DNA of 64,000 nucleotides from Fibrobacter intestinalis. GTDB lineage: Bacteria; Fibrobacterota; Fibrobacteria; Fibrobacterales; Fibrobacteraceae. Position numbers and translations under genes: made by a program. Each line of letters opens with the position of its first letter. Positions within the stretch are counted from its first letter, which is position 1. Positions 44,047-54,304 of the stretch are shown here, in pieces. Location: assembly GCF_900167415.1 (NCBI RefSeq), contig NZ_FUWU01000008.1:18444-82443 (forward strand), read 5' to 3'. The notes under the pieces are model-generated. The model was not told where the DNA came from. It did not search any database and saw only the letters and a list, made by a program, of their open reading frames with translations.

Positions 44047-44565
44047 ATGAAAAAACGTTTAATTTTATCTGCAATCACCCTGTCGGCTTTTCTCTTCTCC
44101 GCCTGCTCTTCGAGCAGCAGCAGCGACAAGTCCCTTGCCGAAGAATGTGAAGCAGGCGTCTCTGAAAAATGTTTGGAAAGCGCAATCTGGAATATGAACG
44201 CGTTCTACACCCCGGAAGGAGCCATCTACAGACAGCTCTCGAATCCGACAACCCTTACCTTTGAAAAATCGGGCGAATTCGAAATCAAATACTCCACCGA
44301 TCCGAAAATCCAGAATGACGGAAACGGCATTCTCGGGGCCGAAGATATCGGAACCTGGACTCTCAACGGTTCGACCCTGACTTTGAACTTCACCGTCGGA
44401 ACGGAAACGCACGAACTCCCCATCACGACAAATGCGACGGTCACGACGACGCCAACGGGAGAAATCCAGCTGAATCTCGGCGGCATTTTCGTCCACAATC
44501 TCGCTTTCAGCAAAAACGAAGCCGCCTATTTAACAGAAATCTTCACCGGCATCGAAAGAAATTAA
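44047..44565 (+). CDS. Predicted lipoprotein, possibly lipocalin-like
   Basis: The 172-residue product has a signal MKKRLILSAITLSAFLFSAC with the lipobox FSAC, then a Ser-rich linker. The mature domain has an early Cys pair (EECEAG, EKCLES) and a series of strand-like segments containing GTWTLNGSTLTLNF, which recalls the small beta-barrel of lipocalin-like bacterial lipoproteins. Ligand and function are unknown. GAGG upstream supports the start, and a terminator follows the stop. Confidence 0.8.
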   Translation: MKKRLILSAITLSAFLFSACSSSSSSDKSLAEECEAGVSEKCLESAIWNMNAFYTPEGAIYRQLSNPTTLTFEKSGEFEIKYSTDPKIQNDGNGILGAEDIGTWTLNGSTLTLNFTVGTETHELPITTNATVTTTPTGEIQLNLGGIFVHNLAFSKNEAAYLTEIFTGIERN

Positions 44566-44583
44566 CATTCTCATTTTTCAAAC

Positions 44584-44613
44584 AAGGCTTCCGACCGGAG
44601 GCCTTTTCTTTTT
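44584..44613 (+). terminator. Rho-independent terminator of the lipoprotein gene
   Basis: AAGGCTTCC and GGAGGCCTT form a nine-pair stem including one wobble, with a four-base loop, followed by TTCTTTTTTT. Confidence 0.85.
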
Positions 44614-44688
44614 TTCCATTTTGAAAATTCTCTTTTCTTGGATGCGCTCAGTCCAAAAAACGCCTAGATTACTAAATTTCTTCCCACT

Positions 44689-47436
44689 ATGGAATCTCGT
44701 TATAATTCTTCTGAAGTTGAAGCCCGCTGGCACAAGACCTGGGCAGAAAAAAACAGTTTTGCTCCCAGCGGAAAAGGCGAACCGTTCTCTATCGTCATTC
44801 CGCCGCCCAACGTAACCGGCGCCCTGCACCTGGGCCACGCTTTGAACGACACCCTTCAAGACATTCTCGTACGCTACCGCCGTAAGACAGGCCGCGACAC
44901 TTTGTGGATTCCCGGAACCGACCACGCCGGCATCGCCACCCAAGCCGTTGTGGAAAAACGTCTTTTTCAGGACGAACACAAGACCCGCCACGATATTGGC
45001 CGGGAAGCGCTGGTGGAACGCATCTGGAAATGGAAGGACGAATACGAAGCTCGCATCACCAAGCAGCTCAAGAGCCTCGGTGTGAGTTGCGACTGGAGCC
45101 GTCAGCGTTTTACTCTGGATCCGGTGTGCGCCAAGGCCGTGCGTCATGCGTTTTTCAATTTGTTCAAAAAGGGTCTGATTTACCGCGGGAAACGGCTGGT
45201 GAACTGGGACACCAAACTCCAGACCGCCGTCGCCGACGACGAAATCTATCACGAACACGTGAAAGGGCATTTCTGGACTTTCAAATATCCTTTGGCCGAC
45301 GGTTCGGGATTTATCCCTGTTTCCACCACGCGCCCGGAAACCATCATGGGCGACACCGCTCTCGCCGTCCACCCCACGGACGAACGCTACGCCAAGTTCA
45401 TCGGCAAAATGCTGAAAGTTCCTTTCGTGAATCGGGAAATTCCGGTCATCGCCGACGCGATTCTTGTGGACAAGGACTTTGGCACCGGCTCCGTGAAGGT
45501 GACCCCGGCCCACGATCCCAACGACTACGCCACCGGGCTTCGCCACAAGCTTCCCATGATCAACATCATGAACGACGATGGCACCCTGAACGAAAACGCC
45601 GGCAAGTTCCAAGGCATGAAGGGCCAGGCAGCCCGGGACGCCGTTGTTGCAGGCCTTGAAGAACTGGGACTTTTGATTAAAGTAGAAGACCACGAAATGG
45701 AGGTGGGACATTCCGACCGCAGCAAGACCGTGATCGAACCCTACCTCAGTGACCAGTGGTTTGTGAAAATGGACGTTCTCGCCGAAAACGCCATGAACGC
45801 GGTGAAGTCCGGTGAAATCAAAATTCTACCGGAACGTTACGCCAACAAGTATTTGGACTGGCTGGGCGAAAAGCGGGACTGGTGCATCAGCCGTCAGCTC
45901 TGGTGGGGGCACCGCATTCCCATTTGGCACACGGATGCCACCGAAGAAGAATTGAAGGCAGCCTTTGGCGACCGGAAAGACATCTACTTTTACAAGGCGG
46001 AAAACGGCGGCTACCTGGTTTGCTCCCAAGAGGAAAACCTGAAGGAAGATGCCATTCCGGGACGCCGCCTGAAACAGGAAGAAGACGTTCTGGACACCTG
46101 GTTCTCCAGCGGACTCTGGCCCCACTCCACCATGGGCTGGCCCGAAGAAACCGAAACCCTGAAGCGCTACTACCCCACCAGCGTCCTCGTCACCAGCCGT
46201 GACATCATCACCCTGTGGGTAGCCCGCATGGTGCTGTTCAGCCAGGAAAATATGGGCACTGTCCCCTTCCACACCGTCTATATCCATCCGAAAATTCTGG
46301 ATGGCAACGGACAGACCATGAGCAAGTCCAAAGGCAACGGCGTGGATCCCATGGACATCGAACGCAAGTATGGTACCGATGCACTCCGCTTCGTGATGGC
46401 AAGCCTTTGCACCGACAACCAGGACGTGCGTCTGCCCGTGAAAAAGGAAAAGCAGGAAGACGGAACGGAAATCAACACTTCCGAAAAATTTGAAATCGGT
46501 CGAAACTTCAGCAACAAGCTGTGGAACGCCTGCCGCTTCCTCTATCCCCATTTGGAACAGGCAGGGGCCCTCGCTTCCGAACTCCCCATGGATTCCGCAT
46601 TGTTCGCCCTGGAAGACCGCTGGATTCTTTCCCGCTTGCAGACGACCATCAAGGACGCCACCCGCATGCTCGAAGAATACCACTTCGCCGAACTCGCCGG
46701 GTTCCTGTACCGCTTCGTGTGGGACGACGTCTGCTCCAGCTATCTCGAGATTAAGAAGGCCGTGATCAACAGCGAAACGCTCACCGCCGAAAAGAAGAAC
46801 GCCATGGCCATCCTCAGCTATGTGCTGAAAAATGTGCTGGACCTTCTCCATCCGGTGATGCCGTTCATTACCGAAGAGCTCAACAGCATCCTGTTCCAGG
46901 GCAGCGAAATGGTCATCAGCCGCGCATGGCCCAAGGCCGACGAATCGCTCATTGACGCGAAGATCGAAGCCGCATTCGACCAGGCCTTTGCCGTAGTGGA
47001 AGCCGTCCGTGGCGTTCGTGGCCGCTACAGCGTTTCGCCGGCAACCAAATTGAAAGCCGTCGTGAATGTGGATGACGCCACAACGGAAAAATCCGTAAAC
47101 GCCTGCCTCGCCATCATTACTGAACTGGGCGGCATCGACAGCATTACCGTCGCGGTGAATGCGGAAAAGCCGAAGTTCAGCGCATCCGCCGTCGTTCCCG
47201 GTGGCGAACTTTACATCCCGCTGGAAGGCATCCTCGACCCTGCGGCAGAAATCGCCCGCTTGGAAAAGGAAATCGAAAAAGCGAAATCCTTCGCAGCCAG
47301 CATCGAACGCAAGCTTTCCAATGAGAAGTTTGTGAACGGTGCGCCGGAAGCCGTGGTGAACGCCGAACGCACAAAACTCGCCACACAGCAAGACATCATT
47401 GCCAAAAACGAGAAGGCACTGGCCGAATTGAAATAA
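44689..47436 (+). CDS. valS: Valyl-tRNA synthetase
   Basis: This 915-residue class Ia synthetase charges tRNA-Val. The HIGH motif appears in PPPNVTGALHLGHALND and the KMSKS motif as MSKSKGNGVDP. The editing domain carries STTRPETIMGDTALAVHP. The C-terminus ends in the typical coiled-coil tRNA-binding arm (EIARLEKEIEKAKS). The length fits the family and the frame is intact. A strong terminator follows. Confidence 0.97.
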   Translation: MESRYNSSEVEARWHKTWAEKNSFAPSGKGEPFSIVIPPPNVTGALHLGHALNDTLQDILVRYRRKTGRDTLWIPGTDHAGIATQAVVEKRLFQDEHKTRHDIGREALVERIWKWKDEYEARITKQLKSLGVSCDWSRQRFTLDPVCAKAVRHAFFNLFKKGLIYRGKRLVNWDTKLQTAVADDEIYHEHVKGHFWTFKYPLADGSGFIPVSTTRPETIMGDTALAVHPTDERYAKFIGKMLKVPFVNREIPVIADAILVDKDFGTGSVKVTPAHDPNDYATGLRHKLPMINIMNDDGTLNENAGKFQGMKGQAARDAVVAGLEELGLLIKVEDHEMEVGHSDRSKTVIEPYLSDQWFVKMDVLAENAMNAVKSGEIKILPERYANKYLDWLGEKRDWCISRQLWWGHRIPIWHTDATEEELKAAFGDRKDIYFYKAENGGYLVCSQEENLKEDAIPGRRLKQEEDVLDTWFSSGLWPHSTMGWPEETETLKRYYPTSVLVTSRDIITLWVARMVLFSQENMGTVPFHTVYIHPKILDGNGQTMSKSKGNGVDPMDIERKYGTDALRFVMASLCTDNQDVRLPVKKEKQEDGTEINTSEKFEIGRNFSNKLWNACRFLYPHLEQAGALASELPMDSALFALEDRWILSRLQTTIKDATRMLEEYHFAELAGFLYRFVWDDVCSSYLEIKKAVINSETLTAEKKNAMAILSYVLKNVLDLLHPVMPFITEELNSILFQGSEMVISRAWPKADESLIDAKIEAAFDQAFAVVEAVRGVRGRYSVSPATKLKAVVNVDDATTEKSVNACLAIITELGGIDSITVAVNAEKPKFSASAVVPGGELYIPLEGILDPAAEIARLEKEIEKAKSFAASIERKLSNEKFVNGAPEAVVNAERTKLATQQDIIAKNEKALAELK

Positions 47437-47457
47437 ACGGCAGACCTTTCATTCAAG

Positions 47458-47490
47458 CACCCGGAAATCCTTGGATTTTCGGGTGTTTTT
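47458..47490 (+). terminator. Rho-independent terminator of valS
   Basis: CACCCGGAAATCC pairs with GGATTTTCGGGTG (one wobble) around a two-base loop and is followed by TTTTT, 22 bases after the valS stop. Confidence 0.9.
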
Positions 47491-47660
47491 CATATTGAAC
47501 TTTTCCCATGATTGAAAGATCAGTATCAGCGCGATGTCGAATGGCGACTCTGACTAAAGACGAAATTTTATCGGCGGCGATAATCCAAAAACTCGCGCGC
47601 CCTTTCTCCAAAGGGAATTTTACACAATTAAAAATTTATATTCCAAGAAAAAGGAAAAAT

Positions 47661-49424
47661 ATGCCGCAGATTCACAAATATTTATCCAAAGACTCCATAT
47701 CCCGTTCCGAGAAAAAACTCTTCGATATTTTACTCTCGTTGAATAATGATTGGCATATATGGATGAACGCAAATCTCCGTTTCGCTCTTCGCAACGGAGC
47801 TTCGATGGAACGCGAAGTCGATTGCATTCTTTATCACCGGGAGCTCGGCATGCTCCTTGTGGAAAGTAAAGACGGTCAGATTTCTACGGAAGAAAGCCTG
47901 GAATCCGAAAAAGGATTTATCTGGAAACAGAACCAGCGCGAAATGGAACGCTCCCCGGTGGATCAAGTTTTGAATCTAGTTCATCCCCTACACCAGCATT
48001 TTTGCGAAATGTTCCCCCGGCAAATCCAAAAAGACAATTCGCATCAACAATTTTCTTATGATTCCGTACGCGTGCAATGGGCTCTTTTCTTTGGCGATAT
48101 GGAAAATTTGAAAAAAATCGGCAGCAATGCGGTGCAATCCAAACGCGTTCTTCTCAAATCCGACTTAAAATCCCCCAACCTATTGCTCCGAAAAATCACA
48201 AAAATTTTGGAAACGAAAGAAGCGAGTTTTGGCAACAAGCCCTTCCCCAACACAGTGCTGTCCGAAGAAAATTTCCAAAAACTGGTCGCCTTCCTCGGCT
48301 GCTTTGATGAACCGACCTGGCCGGAACTTTGGGATATGCAGGCCAATGCGCGAATCTACCCTACTGAAATTCAGGAAATGCTGATGGAGTCCATCACCCG
48401 AAATCCGCGGATGCGAATCGAAGGAGTCGCCGGTTCTGGAAAATCCCTGATGGCTCAATGGGAAGTCGCCCGCCTTTTCAAGGAAGGCAAACGCATCGCA
48501 TTTCTCTGCTACAACGACTTGTTGGCGGAGCAAATGCAAAATAATTTTCAAAAAAGAGAATTTCCGGCATCTTAGGTAACCGCCGCCAGTTTTTACAAGC
48601 TAGCAGCCAAATATGTACGACTAGCAAAAGTTCCCGGAGCTCCTCGAAAAGAACCCCAAAATGATGAAGGGAAAAAAGAATACTTCGCAAAAATGCCCCA
48701 TTATTTTAAACAGGCTCTGGATATTTTGCGCAAACAAAATAAAGCATCCCGATTTTTCGACGCACTGATTATCGACGAAGGGCAGGATTTTGACAATTCT
48801 TGGCTGGACACGATTCTTTTGCTGCTAAAAGAACCGCAAAAAGGCTTCGTACGTTTTTTCTACGATTCCCATCAGACGATTTATAAAGGGCGCCCGGTAT
48901 TAGGCAACACCAAAATCGAATCCATGCCGGTGATATTTCTGAAGCGTGGATTTCGCAGCACAAAAAAAATTTTGAATTGGGTTCGCGAAATCACAGACAT
49001 TTCTGTCTCTTGCTATGAAACCACTCCGACAGGCCACGATGTGGATGTACGTCTCTATTCCGATCCTCAAGAACAAATCGCACTTTTATATGCAGAAATT
49101 GCCCGTCTAAAAAAGAAAGCCGTCGAACCCAAGGACATCCTAGTAGTTTCATTACGCAGCCGATCTAATTCGGCCCTAGCAGAACTCCACAACGACGAGT
49201 TCCAATGGAGCGACGTCCACGATTCCCTAAATTCTTTGGCCATCAATATAGTTTCTGCTTATCGTTACAAGGGTTTGGACAAGCGGGTCGTCATTTTGAC
49301 GGATTTGGAACCTTCCGCAAACAACCCTGGGGAGCCGCACAGCAATGCCAATTTGATCCTTGTCGGTGCGACCCGTGCCAAAGAGCATCTGATAGTGTTC
49401 AAGCAGCGCAGCAAAATTGTATAA
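47661..49424 (+). pseudogene. NERD nuclease-UvrD-like helicase interrupted by an amber codon
   Basis: A single frame of 587 codons is broken only by TAG at 48573-48575 (codon 305). The first part holds a NERD nuclease-related domain (EREVDCILYH, LLVESKDGQIS) and then the helicase Walker A, GVAGSGKSLMA. The second part continues in the same frame with FYKLAAKYVRL, Walker B (ALIIDEGQDF), a Gln/Arg motif (KRGFRSTKKI) and the C-terminal VGATRAKEHLIV. Without the TAG it would be a normal NERD-helicase, probably DNA-processing. I chose the ATG at 47661, preceded by AAGGA; the frame is open back to 47508. The truncated product lacks Walker B and would be inactive as a helicase. Confidence 0.85.
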
Positions 49425-49476
49425 ACAAAAAGTTCCCGGCAAAAACCGAGAACTTTCCTTTTTATTTTGAACTTCT

Positions 49477-49950
49477 TTAAGACACGAGCATCATCGAGAA
49501 GACCATGACAAACAGGGCAACGGTTTCTCCAACGCCGAGAACCATCAGGTAATTCACGAGACCCTTTCCGGTTTCACCAAGAGCATTGCAGGCATTTGCC
49601 GCCGACTTGCCGACATACCATGCCGACGCCAGCATGCCAATACCGCCAAAAATGCCGACGCCCAAATACGCCGCCCACATGGAAGCTGTTGGATCCGTGC
49701 CACCTTCCGGGCTAATTTTGCCCAAAATGTAAAGCATCAGAAGCATCCCATAAATGGTTTGCGCAATCGGAGCTCCGACAAATATCAGCAAAGTGAACAA
49801 CGCATTTTTGCCCTTGAGATATGCCTTTTTCCAGGCTCCAATGGCAGCCATGCCCGCCGTACCGCAACCCAATGCCGAACCCACCGCAGCAAGCCCTAAA
49901 GCCGCAACAGCTCCGAGTTTCGACAAAGTAATCAACATATTCTGATCCAT
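49477..49950 (-). CDS. ntpK: V/A-type ATPase subunit K, paralogue 1 (altered ion site)
   Basis: This 157-residue proteolipid has four helices in two hairpins and forms the rotor ring. The essential carboxylate Glu142 (LGVGETVALF) is present. Compared with the Enterococcus Na+ rotor, the first-hairpin motif reads APIAQTIYG, so the Ser/Thr ligand is Ala63 next to Gln64. The third-helix Gln is Val113 (WYVGKSAA). It is the last gene of the operon, 18 bases after the second K gene, with its own AAGGAG site. Confidence 0.93.
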   Translation of the reverse strand: MDQNMLITLSKLGAVAALGLAAVGSALGCGTAGMAAIGAWKKAYLKGKNALFTLLIFVGAPIAQTIYGMLLMLYILGKISPEGGTDPTASMWAAYLGVGIFGGIGMLASAWYVGKSAANACNALGETGKGLVNYLMVLGVGETVALFVMVFSMMLVS

Positions 49951-49968
49951 AAGTATTCTCCTTATGGA

Positions 49969-50424
49969 TTAAAGAACCATCATCGAGAACACGAGCACGA
50001 ACAAGGCTACGGTTTCAACGATACCGAGCACCATCAGGTAATTGACCATGCCCTTGCCCGTTTCGCCCAAGGCATCGCACGCGACCGCAGCCGACTTTCC
50101 TTGATACCAGGCACTCGCCATCAAGCCGAGACCGCCGAAAATACCGGCACCTAGACATCCGCCCCAGTTCGTAAAGCCCGAAGCAGTCGCAGCATTCAAG
50201 ATGAAATTCATCAAGAGCATTCCATAAATCGTCTGGGAAATCGGCGCTCCGACAAATACGAGCAAAGTAAAGAGAGCACCTTTACCTTGGGCATACGCCT
50301 TTTTCCATACGGAAATAGCGGCCATACCAGCAGTTCCGCAACCAAGGGCGGAGCCCATAGCACCAATGCCCAGAGCGGCAGCTGCACCCATCTTAGCGAG
50401 AGTTACTATTGTTTGTTGATCCAT
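49969..50424 (-). CDS. ntpK: V/A-type ATPase subunit K, paralogue 2 (complete Na+-type ion site)
   Basis: This 151-residue rotor proteolipid is close to its neighbour in sequence, but the presumed Na+ ligands are complete: Ser63 and Gln64 (APISQTIYG), Gln108 (WYQGKSAA) and the carboxylate Glu137 (LGIVETVALF). Both paralogues share KKAY, GKGxVNYLMVLG and the four-helix layout, so they arose by tandem duplication. A GAGG site lies upstream of the ATG. It follows the subunit I gene by 40 bases. Confidence 0.94.
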   Translation of the reverse strand: MDQQTIVTLAKMGAAAALGIGAMGSALGCGTAGMAAISVWKKAYAQGKGALFTLLVFVGAPISQTIYGMLLMNFILNAATASGFTNWGGCLGAGIFGGLGLMASAWYQGKSAAVACDALGETGKGMVNYLMVLGIVETVALFVLVFSMMVL

Positions 50425-50464
50425 TTTGTTATCCTCTTATTGGTAACGGGAATAGTTCCCTTGG

Positions 50465-52387
50465 TTAATTTTTGCTCTTGGAAAAGGGAGCGAAAGCATA
50501 ACCGCTCCACTGCAAGTCCAAGCCGTTAGAAAATTCAAGAGTATTCAGACGCACAGCATGAACGGCAACACCCATAATGGCAAGCGCAATATTCAAGCCA
50601 TGGACAAAAAGAAGTATCAAAGCAGCGCCGGCAATGCCAATCGCAGAACCGAAAAGCGGAGAAAGCATTCCATTAAACGCTTCCGCAATGGCCGCTCCGC
50701 TCATTCCTACAGCAAAAAGACGAATATAACTGATCACATCGGTAAAGCTGTTCACAATATTCAGCACAAGCATAGGAATCGAAATCCAGTCCTGTTTGAG
50801 TCTGCTGGGCGGAACCGAGAACAGAACCAAGAGAACCGCCGCCACGATGAACATCGGCATGACGAACCCGGGCATCTGCATACCGAGAACCATATTGTTC
50901 GCCAAGCAGAACATGCACCAGCAGCAGAGCAGCCAGCCGACCTGCGCCAGGAACGTGGAATCCTTCCGTTTGATACGAACGGCGATATTCCAGAGGTGGG
51001 CGATCGAAAGATGCACAACCGCAATGCAGAAGCAGAAAAACTGGATGTGCTGCATCTGGGACTCGCCCGCTTCCAGCGGAACAAAAGATTCCGGGAAGAA
51101 GGATATTCCAGAAACCCAGCTATGGTAGGCGGCGAATTTCGCCGGATCCGACGGCGCAGCGGTACGAATCCAGAGCATCGCATTTTGAAGCGGTTCCGGA
51201 AGCCACGCATAATTCGTCAAATCCAAATAGCGCATCCACGAAGCCAACTCCGGCGAAAGCCCGAGGAAACTGGCGTTAATAAGTCCCCAGAAAATGGTCA
51301 TTCCACTCATCAAATAGATAAAATGGAAGCCCGCGGAATTGGCATTCGGTTTCTTTTTACGCACAATCAAGGCGATGGCGAGGAAGAGCAGGCCATAAGC
51401 CATATCGCCTACAATCATCGCAAAGAAAATGCTGAAAAAGCACAGGAATACGCTGGATACATCCACTTCATGATAGCCCGGAGAAATTCCGATAATATCA
51501 TAAAGGAACTGCATCGGGCGAGAAAGCTTATTGTAGGAAAGCAGCGTCGGCACATTGTCCTCTTCGGACGGATCCTCTACGCGCAAACCCCAGCCAGCCG
51601 CTTTTGCCGCCGCAGAGAGTTCAGCAACTCGAGGAGCCGGACAAAATCCTTGAACCGCCGCCAGCATTTCCGAAGAGAGCATTCCGGCGGAAGCTGTTTC
51701 CAAAGCATAAGCGTCCGTAGTTTCTGCTAGGCATTTTTTGACTTTACCTTTTTCCGCAGAAAGTTCCTGGAAGCGTTTTTCCACCTTGTCTAGCTCCGCC
51801 AAAGAGCCCGAACGTTCCTGGCGATAATATTCCACGGACTGGGCGGGGATCGGTATTCGCGTTGCGGGCGTTTTTACCTTTGCAGGTTCCGCTCCTTGAT
51901 TCAATACGGCGTAACACAAGCCGTCGGCATTTTCCGCAAAAGGACAGATGACGGCTTTTTCATCTTCCGTTTCAAAAGGAATCCCACGAGCGGTCGCATA
52001 AAGCCGAACAAAAATACCGCGTTCTTCCAAGGATTTAACCGATTTCGGATCCAAATTGCCAAAAACCCCGTAACGGGACAAATTGGCTTCCGCTTCCGCA
52101 TGGGCATCTTCGGCATTTTTGCGTACTTCAAGAAGTCGCTGCACCTCTTCTACAACGCCTTCTCCCGTCAGAGAATCTTCCAAAGGAACGGCCTTTTTGA
52201 CATCCGGAATGGATTCCAAAGCTTTCTGGACCCGCAGCAAATCGTTTCGGACGGCGTTCAGGCTGCTTCCCGTAGGATTTTTTAGCGGAGTGATGTGCAA
52301 AATGCCCATTTCCCGAAGTCTTTCGAGAGAGGCCTGCTTGTCGGAATCCAAGCAGATGATCGTCACTTTTTTCATCGGAGTAATCAT
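50465..52387 (-). CDS. ntpI: V/A-type ATPase subunit I
   Basis: This 640-residue membrane stator subunit, homologous to subunit a, has a soluble N-terminal half (MITPMKKVTIICLDSD, coiled-coil stretches) and a C-terminal half with seven or eight helices, including IRLFAVGMSGAAIAEAFNGM and the final VHAVRLNTLEFSNG, which contains the conserved Arg of the ion half-channels. Its start overlaps the subunit D stop by four bases. Confidence 0.94.
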   Translation of the reverse strand: MITPMKKVTIICLDSDKQASLERLREMGILHITPLKNPTGSSLNAVRNDLLRVQKALESIPDVKKAVPLEDSLTGEGVVEEVQRLLEVRKNAEDAHAEAEANLSRYGVFGNLDPKSVKSLEERGIFVRLYATARGIPFETEDEKAVICPFAENADGLCYAVLNQGAEPAKVKTPATRIPIPAQSVEYYRQERSGSLAELDKVEKRFQELSAEKGKVKKCLAETTDAYALETASAGMLSSEMLAAVQGFCPAPRVAELSAAAKAAGWGLRVEDPSEEDNVPTLLSYNKLSRPMQFLYDIIGISPGYHEVDVSSVFLCFFSIFFAMIVGDMAYGLLFLAIALIVRKKKPNANSAGFHFIYLMSGMTIFWGLINASFLGLSPELASWMRYLDLTNYAWLPEPLQNAMLWIRTAAPSDPAKFAAYHSWVSGISFFPESFVPLEAGESQMQHIQFFCFCIAVVHLSIAHLWNIAVRIKRKDSTFLAQVGWLLCCWCMFCLANNMVLGMQMPGFVMPMFIVAAVLLVLFSVPPSRLKQDWISIPMLVLNIVNSFTDVISYIRLFAVGMSGAAIAEAFNGMLSPLFGSAIGIAGAALILLFVHGLNIALAIMGVAVHAVRLNTLEFSNGLDLQWSGYAFAPFSKSKN

Positions 52388-53004
52388 GCGGCGGCTCCTT
52401 CTTGCGTAAGGATTCTAGCATTCGCCTTTCCCTTGGCCAGTTTGGAACGGGCGACTCCTGAAATCTGCTGATCCGAAAGGAATATATTGATTGTCCGAAT
52501 ATTCTCTTTCGTTTCCGGGATTTTCACTTTTTCAAAGAGATTTACTCGCTGGCTTGTAGAGCGCAATTCCGCAGAAAGCAATTCATACTGCTTTTCGAGA
52601 ACCCGGCGTTCCAAGCGCAAAGCGATAAGTCCTTGCAAAGAGCGAATACCTTCGTCAAGCCATGCAGGTGTCGTGAAAAAATCCGGTATGGTCACTTTAA
52701 AATCGACTCCATTGAAAATGGGAATTTCGACACCGGCGATATTGCCTTCGTCCTCCCGCACTTCCTTCACGGAAATGTACTTGTCCCATTCAATCGCTTC
52801 TGCATAAAGCCCGACCCAGCTTGCCATGGAAGTTCGAAGGGAGTCTTCTTCTTCCCGCTTTGCCATGACCTTGGCCTGGAGAGTGCGCATCTCCATCTGC
52901 AATTGCTGTTTTTTCAGCAGAAGCGTCGGCAGATATCGCTGATAGCGTTTCAGCGCATCACGCTCCATCTTCAAAGCGTTTTTTGTCAATTTGACTTTCG
53001 CCAT
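52384..53004 (-). CDS. ntpD: V/A-type ATPase subunit D
   Basis: This 206-residue central rotor-shaft subunit has the expected N- and C-terminal coiled coils (LTKNALKMERDALKRYQRYL at the start, VNLFEKVKIPETKENIRTI near the end). It links rotation of the K ring to the catalytic head. It lies one base downstream of the subunit B gene and overlaps the subunit I start. Confidence 0.92.
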   Translation of the reverse strand: MAKVKLTKNALKMERDALKRYQRYLPTLLLKKQQLQMEMRTLQAKVMAKREEEDSLRTSMASWVGLYAEAIEWDKYISVKEVREDEGNIAGVEIPIFNGVDFKVTIPDFFTTPAWLDEGIRSLQGLIALRLERRVLEKQYELLSAELRSTSQRVNLFEKVKIPETKENIRTINIFLSDQQISGVARSKLAKGKANARILTQEGAAA

Positions 53005-53005
53005 A

Positions 53006-54304
53006 TTACCCCTTCTTGGGCCAATACTGGCTAATCATCTTAGACGGAATGCCCGTTTCTTCGGGAGTAAAGCAATCGGCCAGAATTTCCCAACCCAGAT
53101 TGAGAGCGCGCTCCAGCGGAATATTCACCGAAAGATCCATCATTTCTTTTTCAAAACGTTCGCCGTATTTGAGCAGCTTGTTGTCCCAATTGCTCATGCG
53201 GAAACCCATCGACTGTTTTTCCAGCGTCTCTTTGTAGCTGGCATAAAGCTGGATCATCGTATTCATGATGGTGCGATGGTCGCTGCGGGTTTTGCCGTTC
53301 ACTTGCTGTTTCAAGCGCGAGAGGGAGCCGAACGGTTCGATTCGTCCATGCTTCAAGTAGAACTGGCCTTCCGTAATATAACCGGTATTGTCCGGAACGG
53401 GATGGGTCACATCGTCGCCGGGCATGGTCGTTACGGCGAGAATCGTAATGGAACCCGAGGACTCGAAGTCCACAGCCTTTTCATACCGACTGGCAAGCTG
53501 GGAATACAAATCGCCAGGATAGCCACGGTTCGAAGGAATCTGCTCCTGCGTAATGGCGATTTCTTTCATCGCATCGGCAAAGTTGGTCATGTCCGTCAAA
53601 AGGACAAGGACATTTTTGCCGCGAGTCGCAAACTGTTCGGCAACCGCCAAAGAGGCATCCGGAACCAGCAGGCATTCCACAATCGGGTCGCTCGCCGTAT
53701 GCACAAACATCACCGTCCGGGAAAGAGCACCGTTCTGTTCCAGATAATCCTTCAGATACAGATAGTCGTCGTGCTTCAGTCCCATACCGCCAAGTACAAT
53801 GACATCGACTTCCGCCTGCAAAGCGATACGCGCCAAAAGCTGGTTGTAAGGTTCTCCAGCTACAGAAAAAATCGGAAGCTTTTGCGATACGACCAACGTA
53901 TTGAAAACGTCGATCATCGGAATGCCCGTGCGCACCATCGTCTTCGGAATGATGCGTTTCGCCGGGTTTACAGACGGGCCGCCGATTGCCACCGGATTTT
54001 CTTCAATCGCGGGGCCATTGTCCCTTGGAACGCCCGCGCCCGAAAAGACGCGACCGAGAAGAGCTTCGCTAAACGGGATTTCCATCGGCTTGCCGAGGAA
54101 ACGTACCTGGGAATCGGTCGAAATACCGCGGGCGCCGGCAAAGACCTGCAAGTCCACCATATCCTTGTCGATACGGATGACGCGAGCTAGAGAAGTGCCT
54201 TGAGCGCTTGTAACCTGCGCCAATTCCTGATTCGCCACATTGTCCGCTTGGACGGTAATCACGCTGCCAGCAATACGTTCAATGCGATGATAAACCTTAT
54301 ACAT
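53006..54304 (-). CDS. ntpB: V/A-type ATPase subunit B
   Basis: This 432-residue non-catalytic nucleotide-binding subunit shows the family features [45 protein letters not shown] and [20 protein letters not shown]. It lacks the Walker A Lys, as expected for subunit B. Its start overlaps the subunit A stop by eight bases. Confidence 0.96.
   Translation of the reverse strand: MYKVYHRIERIAGSVITVQADNVANQELAQVTSAQGTSLARVIRIDKDMVDLQVFAGARGISTDSQVRFLGKPMEIPFSEALLGRVFSGAGVPRDNGPAIEENPVAIGGPSVNPAKRIIPKTMVRTGIPMIDVFNTLVVSQKLPIFSVAGEPYNQLLARIALQAEVDVIVLGGMGLKHDDYLYLKDYLEQNGALSRTVMFVHTASDPIVECLLVPDASLAVAEQFATRGKNVLVLLTDMTNFADAMKEIAITQEQIPSNRGYPGDLYSQLASRYEKAVDFESSGSITILAVTTMPGDDVTHPVPDNTGYITEGQFYLKHGRIEPFGSLSRLKQQVNGKTRSDHRTIMNTMIQLYASYKETLEKQSMGFRMSNWDNKLLKYGERFEKEMMDLSVNIPLERALNLGWEILADCFTPEETGIPSKMISQYWPKKG

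Noticed and set aside
42035..44074. Second long antisense frame (679 codons) at the end of the giant gene
   Set aside because: Also a mirror of the repeats, with no credible start signals; it reads through the terminator and the start of the next gene.
19957..48575. Possible recoding of TAG as a sense codon, since both broken genes carry TAG
   Set aside because: metK, comEC and the SDR gene end in TAG at the expected family length, so TAG acts as a normal stop here.
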